Part shown: piece by piece, positions 7,685 to 11,176 of the stretch
Layout of the letters: each line of letters opens with the position of its first letter
Numbering within the stretch: position 1 is the stretch's first letter
Assembly: GCA_964612455.1 (NCBI GenBank)
Contig: CAZTCB010000036.1
Span: forward strand, 1-11,176
Length of the DNA stretch: 11,176 nucleotides
Reading direction: 5' to 3'
From: SFEB01 sp964612455
GTDB lineage: Bacteria; Bacillota; Clostridia; Christensenellales; CAG-314
The notes under the pieces: generated by a model
What the model was told of the DNA's origin: nothing
What the model saw: only the letters and a program-made list of their open reading frames with translations
The model's database searches: none
Translations under genes and position numbers: made by a program

Positions 7685-8489
7685 TGGTTCTAAAAAAATA
7701 AAATAAATATTGTTGCGCAATACCGGCGTTTTTTCCGAAAATATCGACAAAATAGCGCGATATCTGTCTGTCCGCCAACCCCGTCTCAAACTCGGCGTGA
7801 TATATCTTTTTTATCCATGTGTCGACGGGAAAGACGTCGCCGCGATGCATTCCGAAAAGCAATATGCAATCGGCGACCTTTGGACCGACGCCTTTAAGCG
7901 ACGACAGCTTTTTTCTCGCCGTAGCGGTGTCGGAGTCAATCAACGCGTCAAAGTCAAAGTCGCGCCAAAGTTTTTTTGCCGTTTCCGCAAGATAAGCCGA
8001 CCTGTACCCCGCGCCCATCGAATGGAAAAATTTTTCGTCGCAATCCGCCAAAACCCTCGGCGAAGGAAAAGCAAAACCGTGTTCGGTTTTTTCGCCGACG
8101 GCGGCGCAAATCCTTTCTATAATGAGCCGTATCCTCTTTATGTTGTTGTTGGCGGATATAATAAAAGAAATCACGGTTTCAAACAAATCCTGTTTAAGTA
8201 TCCTTATCCCGCTGCCGAAAGAAACAGCGCGGCGCATTACGTCCCCTTTAGCCGCCAAATCCTCAGCAATTTTGCCGTAATCGGTATCAAGGTCAAAAAA
8301 ATTTTTAAAATACTCCTCGTCGTCGGTTGTCACGATATATCCGCCGTCGTCTTTGGACACGGTTGCAAACTTGTCGCGACTGAATACCGAAAAATCCCCG
8401 TTTCCCTCTTTGCGATACCTAAAAATCTGCCCGCACTCCAAAGTGTCCGCGGGATTAAAAAATCGGTCGGAAATAAAAAAAGTCGACAT
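7674..8489 (-). CDS. ogg: 8-oxoguanine DNA glycosylase/AP lyase, Ogg1 type
   Basis: Ogg-type enzymes excise 8-oxoguanine from DNA and cleave the abasic site by a lysine Schiff base. The 271-residue protein has an N-terminal region with ECGQIFRYRKEG (18-29, compare GQ-x-FRW of human OGG1), the helical core with FETVISFIISANNNIKRI (103-120), and the helix-hairpin-helix motif LSSLKGVGPKVADC (195-208). Catalytic residues are present: Lys204 in GVGPKVADC and Asp223 in FPVDTWI, equivalent to K249 and D268 of human OGG1. The start is ATG 8487-8489 with GGAG 5 nt upstream. A longer frame reaching 8627 would run through the rpmA terminator and into rpmA, and its first 46 residues lack homology features. 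No separate promoter is visible between the rpmA terminator and this gene. Confidence 0.92.
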   Translation of the reverse strand: MSTFFISDRFFNPADTLECGQIFRYRKEGNGDFSVFSRDKFATVSKDDGGYIVTTDDEEYFKNFFDLDTDYGKIAEDLAAKGDVMRRAVSFGSGIRILKQDLFETVISFIISANNNIKRIRLIIERICAAVGEKTEHGFAFPSPRVLADCDEKFFHSMGAGYRSAYLAETAKKLWRDFDFDALIDSDTATARKKLSSLKGVGPKVADCILLFGMHRGDVFPVDTWIKKIYHAEFETGLADRQISRYFVDIFGKNAGIAQQYLFYFFRTIDK

Positions 8490-8508
8490 AATCGCTCCGC
8501 CTCTGAGT

Positions 8509-8546
8509 AAAAATAAAAAAACGAGCAGCCGCCGCACGACTGCCCG
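8509..8546 (-). terminator. Strong intrinsic terminator after rpmA
   Basis: On the minus strand a 10-bp GC-rich stem (8537-8546 with 8522-8531, two G-U pairs) with a 5-nt loop is followed by a run of seven T, then A and TTTTT. It begins about 10 nt after the rpmA stop and its U-tract ends about 20 nt before the ogg ATG. Confidence 0.9.
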
Positions 8547-8556
8547 CAAAACGTCT

Positions 8557-8835
8557 TTACGCTTCGGGATAAACGCTGACTTGTTTATCTTTCTTGCCTT
8601 TACGTTCAAACTTGACGATGCCGTCAATCAACGCAAACAACGTGTCGTCCTTGCCGATACCCACGTTGTTTCCGGGATGCATGGCAGTGCCGCGTTGACG
8701 AACCAAGATATTGCCCGCCAAAACAAACTGACCGTCAGCGCGTTTAGCACCGAGTCTCTGGCTGGCACTGTCTCTACCGTTTTTAGAACTACCCATACCT
8801 TTTTTATGGGCAAACAATTGAATATTAATAAACAT
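8557..8835 (-). CDS. rpmA: 50S ribosomal protein L27
   Basis: L27 sits at the peptidyl-transferase centre of the large subunit. The 92 residues show the family core AHKKGMGSSKNGRDS (9-23) and GTAMHPGNNVGIGKDDTLFA (49-68). Before the mature N terminus is a short extension, MFINIQLF, ending in Phe followed by Ala; this is the Firmicutes type that must be cut by the protease Prp before L27 can function. The prp gene lies immediately upstream and overlaps rpmA by 11 nt. The start ATG has GGAGG 6 nt upstream. The usual downstream partner obgE is absent; a terminator follows instead. Confidence 0.98.
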   Translation of the reverse strand: MFINIQLFAHKKGMGSSKNGRDSASQRLGAKRADGQFVLAGNILVRQRGTAMHPGNNVGIGKDDTLFALIDGIVKFERKGKKDKQVSVYPEA

Positions 8836-9163
8836 CTCTGACCTCCAAACTAATGAAATCCGAAAAACTCTCGCGCAAGTCGCTCACTCCGCACAACATC
8901 GTGTTGAGTATGACGTCACAATCGTGACGCTGTGATGCAGTCAACTCCTGCCCGAAAGAAATATCCAGATAACCTCTCGCCTCGTCCCTCTTATACTTTA
9001 CGTTGACCTGCGCCACGGACAACAGCCCGAGCAAAGCCGTCTGAACAACGCTGGACAGCGCCGCACAAACTATATCCTCACCCTCTATGCCGTATCCCGT
9101 GTGCCCGTCGCATGTGACGCCGACGATACTGCCGTCTTTTTTAGTGATTTTTACGTCTGTCAT
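8825..9163 (-). CDS. prp: Ribosomal-processing cysteine protease Prp
   Basis: Prp (YsxB family) removes the N-terminal extension of ribosomal protein L27 in Firmicutes and relatives. The 112-residue protein has the family signature GHTGYGIEGEDIVCAALSS (20-38), giving the catalytic His21 and Cys33, one residue earlier than in the Staphylococcus aureus enzyme (His22, Cys34). It lies between rplU and rpmA, the standard place. The ATG has only a weak ribosome site (AGG), 10 nt after the rplU stop, so translation probably depends on ribosomes finishing rplU; this fits a protease needed in smaller amounts than the ribosomal proteins. It overlaps rpmA by 11 nt. Confidence 0.95.
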   Translation of the reverse strand: MTDVKITKKDGSIVGVTCDGHTGYGIEGEDIVCAALSSVVQTALLGLLSVAQVNVKYKRDEARGYLDISFGQELTASQRHDCDVILNTMLCGVSDLRESFSDFISLEVRDVY

Positions 9164-9173
9164 GACAAAAAAC

Positions 9174-9476
9174 CTATTTTATCTCAACTATCTTGAGTTT
9201 CGTATAGGGTTGTCTGTGACCTTGTCTCTTGCGGATGTTCTTTTTGGCTTTGTAAGTGAAAATGTTGAGTTTTGCACCTTTGCCGTGTTCAACCACTTCA
9301 GCCTTGACGGAAACCGCCTTAGCCTGCTCTCCGGTCATGACAGTGTTGTCGTCGGCGACCAAAATAGCGTCCAAAGCGACTTGCTCGCCTACCTGCGCGT
9401 TGAGTTTCTCCACCGACAAAACCTGATCCTTGGTGACTTTGTATTGTTTGCCACCCGTGACAACGATTGCGTACAT
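9174..9476 (-). CDS. rplU: 50S ribosomal protein L21
   Basis: L21 binds 23S rRNA in the large subunit. The 100-residue length is typical. Family landmarks are MYAIVVTGGKQYKV (1-14) and the basic C-terminal KKNIRKRQGHRQPYTKLKI (79-97). The ATG is preceded by AGAGGAGG with a 7-nt spacer. It is the first gene of the rplU-prp-rpmA operon, and its 5' leader carries an L21 leader structure. Confidence 0.98.
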   Translation of the reverse strand: MYAIVVTGGKQYKVTKDQVLSVEKLNAQVGEQVALDAILVADDNTVMTGEQAKAVSVKAEVVEHGKGAKLNIFTYKAKKNIRKRQGHRQPYTKLKIVEIK

Positions 9477-9550
9477 ATTGTTACCTCCTCTAACCAGTCT
9501 CGCCGAAGCAAGGTGGCGTCAAGCACTTAAACCTTCTCCAAGCGGCTCGC
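9477..9550 (-). ncRNA. L21 leader, cis-regulatory RNA of the rplU operon
   Basis: The transcript between the promoter and rplU contains features I associate with the Firmicutes L21 leader family. A clear hairpin is formed by CCA (9514-9516), CTTGC (9508-9512), a TTCG tetraloop (9504-9507), GCGAG (9499-9503) and TGG (9494-9496). Upstream are GAAGGTTTAAGTGCTTGACG and a possible AAGGT/ACCTT alternative pairing. The ribosome site lies directly after the hairpin. Feedback control by L21 or its complex is the usual assumption for this family. The assignment is from recalled consensus plus position and was not searched. Confidence 0.75.
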
Positions 9551-9555
9551 AGTAT

Positions 9556-9584
9556 ACTTTAGCACAAAGCTTTTTTTTTGTCAA
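9556..9584 (-). promoter_or_regulatory. Sigma-A promoter of rplU-prp-rpmA
   Basis: On the minus strand a perfect TTGACA (9579-9584) is followed after 17 nt by TAAAGT (9556-9561), preceded by TGC, giving an extended -10. An A-tract of eight bases lies in the spacer. The nearby TATACT (9551-9556) would need a 22-nt spacer and is less likely. Position fits a leader of about 70 nt. Confidence 0.82.
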
Positions 9585-9665
9585 ATATTTTTAAGCAACC
9601 TTTCGTATTTTTGTGCTTTTTTTGCAGATACTAAGCTAAAAATACCAAAATAAAGGAGATAAAAC

Positions 9666-10244
9666 ATGAACAACGACAAAAATCAAAACCGCGGATATGA
9701 AAAAAACAACGAATTCTCGCCGCAAGAGGTAAAAACGAGAGAGATTGACCACGAGTACTACGCCAACGCCGAGACGAGCAGAAACCAATGGTTTAATTAT
9801 TCCCGACCGTACTCTGCCGACGACAACGAAAAACGCTATCATGGCAGGACGGATGACAACAACGGCACGGTTTTTAACCCCTCGTCGGGAGACGGCAGTA
9901 CCACCGATTACGCCGAAACCGACCAGATGCACGGAAAACTCGACGTCAATCGCAACGCATTTGAAAACACCGCACCCGTAGAGCCGTTTACCGATACCGA
10001 AGCGCACGTCAATTACAACACCGCACCGCGTTTTGCCGGCGATCACCTATACACGGGTGGCAATCAAAATAAAGAATACGTATCGCCCGACCTATGCGAC
10101 TGCGGCACGGACTGCGAATGTGACGCAAATTGCGACTGCGACTCGAAATGCGACCGCGATTGCGATTGCGACTGCGAAAAAGACGACGACTGTCATTGCG
10201 ATTGCGACGACCTAAAGGACGGCAGACATGACTATACGAGATAA
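9666..10244 (+). CDS. Hydrophilic protein with Cys/Asp-rich CXC tail, function unknown
   Basis: I do not recognise a family for this 192-residue protein. Residues 1-140 are strongly hydrophilic and probably disordered (many Asn, Asp, Glu, Tyr, Thr), with no Cys, no signal peptide and no membrane segment. Residues 144-180 hold 13 cysteines in 37 positions with a near-regular rhythm of CXC pairs separated by about three residues, interleaved with Asp and Glu (for example CDCGTDCECDANCDCD). The coding DNA there (about 10096-10209) is a degenerate repeat built on TGCGAC/TGCGAT. Such a tail could bind metal ions like a metallothionein, or form disulphide cross-links as in some spore-coat proteins; both are guesses. 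The ATG is preceded by AAAGGAG 7 nt upstream. It is the first gene on this strand, lies divergently from rplU, and overlaps the next gene by 17 nt. I see no confident promoter in 9585-9665. Confidence 0.78.
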   Translation: MNNDKNQNRGYEKNNEFSPQEVKTREIDHEYYANAETSRNQWFNYSRPYSADDNEKRYHGRTDDNNGTVFNPSSGDGSTTDYAETDQMHGKLDVNRNAFENTAPVEPFTDTEAHVNYNTAPRFAGDHLYTGGNQNKEYVSPDLCDCGTDCECDANCDCDSKCDRDCDCDCEKDDDCHCDCDDLKDGRHDYTR

Positions 10245-10767
10245 CGAGCACGAAAAACTTTCCGCCGAAACAAACAAAGAAAACGCAAAAGCCGCCCAAA
10301 GAGACTGCTGGAACAGCGCGAAAAAAGAATGTCCCGACAACGTAAATACCGTCAAGGTGCTCGAAAGCATTAAAAACAACGCCGACATGGCAAAGCGCGC
10401 CACCGAAACGGTCATAGAATACGTCGACAATAAAAAATTTGCCGACATCTTAAAAGAACAAGTGGTTAAATACGATGATTTTGTCAACCGCGCCGACCGT
10501 ATCGCCAACTCCGTGGACGTCATACTCGAGGAGCAAAACGGGCTCGGGCAGTTTTTTACCAAGGCAAATATCAAAATGAAGCTCATGTCCGACGACAGCA
10601 TCGGCAAAATCGCAGAACTCATGATAATCGGCAGTACGATGGGCATGATAGACCTCGGCAAAACGTTGCGCCACACTCCCGACGTCAACCCCGACACCCT
10701 TGCCCTCGCAAGAGAACTGCTCATATTTGAAGAAGACAAAATAGAAGCAATGAAATATCATTTATAA
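10228..10767 (+). CDS. Conserved helical protein, clostridial hypothetical type
   Basis: The 179-residue product has a charged N-terminal segment (1-40) with two Cys (C27, C35 in DCWNSAKKECPD), then an apparently all-helical region. Its C-terminal half, with AELMIIGSTMGMIDLGKTL (129-147), a loop with NPDTLALA and the final FEEDKIEAMKYHL, resembles hypothetical proteins I recall from many Clostridia, whose layout suggests a ferritin-like four-helix bundle. No function is known to me and no metal-binding set is certain. The ATG overlaps the preceding CXC-tail gene by 17 nt and has AAAGGA 8 nt upstream, so the two are very likely co-transcribed and coupled. It is followed by two plus-strand terminators about 140 and 210 nt downstream. 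Confidence 0.82.
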   Translation: MTIRDNEHEKLSAETNKENAKAAQRDCWNSAKKECPDNVNTVKVLESIKNNADMAKRATETVIEYVDNKKFADILKEQVVKYDDFVNRADRIANSVDVILEEQNGLGQFFTKANIKMKLMSDDSIGKIAELMIIGSTMGMIDLGKTLRHTPDVNPDTLALARELLIFEEDKIEAMKYHL

Positions 10768-10772
10768 GAGCG

Positions 10773-10891
10773 TTTCGGCAAATAAAATACTGCCCAAAAA
10801 CCTCTCGATTTGAGAATTTTTAAATATGTAGTCTCGGTGAAAGAGAAAACGGAAAAATCTCGGTTTTTGGGCGGGATTTCGGTAAACAAAA
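10773..10891. repeat. Nested inverted and direct repeats, possible structured 3' UTR or miniature element
   Basis: An 11-bp perfect inverted repeat, GCCCAAAAACC (10792-10802) and GGTTTTTGGGC (10862-10872), encloses 59 nt. Inside it two further short hairpins can form, TCTC-gattt-GAGA (10803-10815) and TCTC-ggtgaaa-GAGA (around 10832-10846), giving a three-way-junction layout. Outside it lie near-identical direct copies of TTTCGGyAAAyAAAA (10773-10787 and 10877-10891, 13 of 15 identical). It could be a structured RNA in the 3' untranslated region of the upstream gene, or a small repeat element with degraded flanking duplications. Confidence 0.5.
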
Positions 10892-10909
10892 ATTTAATAA
10901 ACCTTAGTA

Positions 10910-10947
10910 AAAAAGCCACGTTGAGGTTAAACTCGGCGTGGCTTTTT
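10910..10947. terminator. Bidirectional intrinsic terminator
   Basis: AAAAAGCCACG (10910-10920) pairs perfectly with CGTGGCTTTTT (10937-10947), with an inner GAG/CTC pair closing a GTTAAA loop. It ends in T-tracts in both directions. On the plus strand it ends the two-gene operon at 9666-10767; on the minus strand it can end a transcript from the promoter at 11021-11049. Confidence 0.9.
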
Positions 10948-10975
10948 ATATTGTGAAAATTAAGAGAAACTTGTA

Positions 10976-11005
10976 GACAGAATACACATTCTGTCACCTT
11001 TTTTT
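10976..11005 (+). terminator. Second hairpin terminator, plus strand
   Basis: GACAGAAT, an ACAC loop and ATTCTGTC (10976-10995) form a perfect 8-bp stem followed by ACC and seven T. It lies 29 nt beyond the bidirectional terminator and may act as a back-up. On the minus strand the same hairpin would lie near the 5' end of the candidate small RNA. Confidence 0.65.
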
Positions 11006-11020
11006 ATTCTTATCGGAGAA

Positions 11021-11049
11021 ATTATAAGCCTATTTTACGAGATAGTCAA
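11021..11049 (-). promoter_or_regulatory. Sigma-A promoter facing left
   Basis: On the minus strand TTGACT (11044-11049) is followed after exactly 17 nt by a perfect TATAAT (11021-11026). No convincing gene follows it before the bidirectional terminator at 10910-10947, so it most likely drives a short RNA. Confidence 0.75.
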
Positions 11050-11176
11050 GCGGACGAGTACAAAAAAATCAAAAATAATCGAAATTTGCCTTGTTTCCGT
11101 TTTGTTTTGTCGTTTTTCCGTCTTTTCTTTAAATCTTTTTCCCGTAAAAATACCGTTGTCTTTGGCGATATCGTTA
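11035..11176 (-). CDS. Possible C-terminal end of a gene entering from the right edge
   Basis: An open frame of 46 codons enters from the right edge and ends at TAA (11035-11037). Its first part reads NDIAKDNGIFTGKRFKEKTEK, with codon use (GCC, GAC, AAC, AAA) similar to neighbouring genes; the last 20 residues look non-coding. A second frame is also open over much of this purine-rich stretch, and the frame overlaps the promoter at 11021-11049. Apart from this I see no gene in 10768-11176. Confidence 0.2.
   Translation of the reverse strand, partial: NDIAKDNGIFTGKRFKEKTEKRQNKTETRQISIIFDFFVLVRLTIS

Larger units (their letters stand above)
10904..11014 (-). ncRNA. Candidate small RNA of about 110 nt
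   Basis: A sigma-A-type promoter directs leftward transcription from about 11013-11014, and the first strong terminator in that direction ends near 10904. The unit would contain a perfect 8-bp hairpin near its 5' end (10976-10995) and the terminator hairpin at its 3' end. The only open frame that fits is a 9-codon one (10960-10989, product MCILSTSFS) with AGGTG 5 nt upstream. A longer 79-codon frame runs through the terminator and looks spurious. Ends are predicted from sequence only; no known RNA family is recognised. Confidence 0.45.

Noticed and set aside
8490..8627. 46-residue N-terminal extension of the Ogg glycosylase
   Set aside because: It would run through the rpmA terminator and into rpmA; the ATG at 8487-8489 has a proper ribosome site and matches the family start.
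9600..9665. Sigma-K-like element (CAGATACTA) before the CXC-tail gene
   Set aside because: One mismatch in the -10 and no -35 AC at the right distance; too weak to claim sporulation control.
10096..10209. Possible CRISPR or tandem repeat from repeated TGCGAC units
   Set aside because: Units are 6 bases, contiguous, degenerate and in frame with Cys-Asp codons, so this is a coding repeat with no spacers.
9636..10299. Minus-strand frames opposite the CXC-tail gene, including an Arg-rich one
   Set aside because: They are complements of the plus-strand coding sequence and its TGCGAC repeat, without ribosome sites.
10758..10997. 79-codon minus-strand frame starting GTG
   Set aside because: It passes through a strong terminator and the inverted repeat and overlaps the end of the plus-strand gene; no ribosome site fits and no family is recognisable.

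Overview
The window looks like a chromosomal segment of a spore-forming member of the Bacillota, most likely an uncultured member of class Clostridia. The evidence is gene order: yqfC-yqfD-phoH-pgpH-ybeY-era-yqzL-recO is the classic Firmicutes block (Bacillus also carries dgkA and cdd between ybeY and era; both are absent here), and it is followed by a PPDK gene. rplU-prp-rpmA, an L27 with a cleavable N-terminal extension and strong GGAGG ribosome sites point the same way. The yqfC/yqfD pair implies, but does not prove, endospore formation. Genus cannot be read from the sequence.

Layout, left to right. Positions 1-9476 are coded on the minus strand, so transcription runs right to left. At 1-694 is the N-terminal 231 residues of pyruvate phosphate dikinase, cut by the window edge, with its own promoter (737-765). 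At 852-6946 is the long tightly packed operon yqfC-yqfD-phoH-pgpH-ybeY-era-yqzL-recO, with overlaps or gaps of 0-15 nt except for 85 nt before yqzL. Upstream of it are a NYN/PIN-like gene (7039-7632, own promoter and terminator) and an Ogg-type DNA glycosylase (7674-8489). Upstream again is the ribosomal operon rplU-prp-rpmA (8557-9476), with a strong promoter, an L21 leader RNA and a strong terminator.

From about 9600 the strand switches. Two overlapping plus-strand genes (9666-10767) encode a hydrophilic protein with a Cys/Asp-rich CXC tail and a helical, clostridial-type hypothetical protein. The last 409 bases have no convincing gene but are rich in signals: an 11-bp inverted repeat nested in a near-perfect direct repeat, a bidirectional terminator, a second plus-strand terminator, and a sigma-A promoter on the minus strand. 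The promoter and bidirectional terminator together define a candidate small RNA of about 110 nt.

Functionally, the large operon combines RNA and ribosome maturation (YbeY, Era, PhoH), cyclic-di-AMP turnover (PgpH), sporulation (YqfC, YqfD) and DNA repair (RecO), and the nearby Ogg adds oxidative-damage repair. The most unusual items are a PgpH that lacks the usual extracellular sensor domain, a NYN protein with an altered catalytic motif, the CXC-tail protein with its partner, and the orphan small-RNA unit at the right end.
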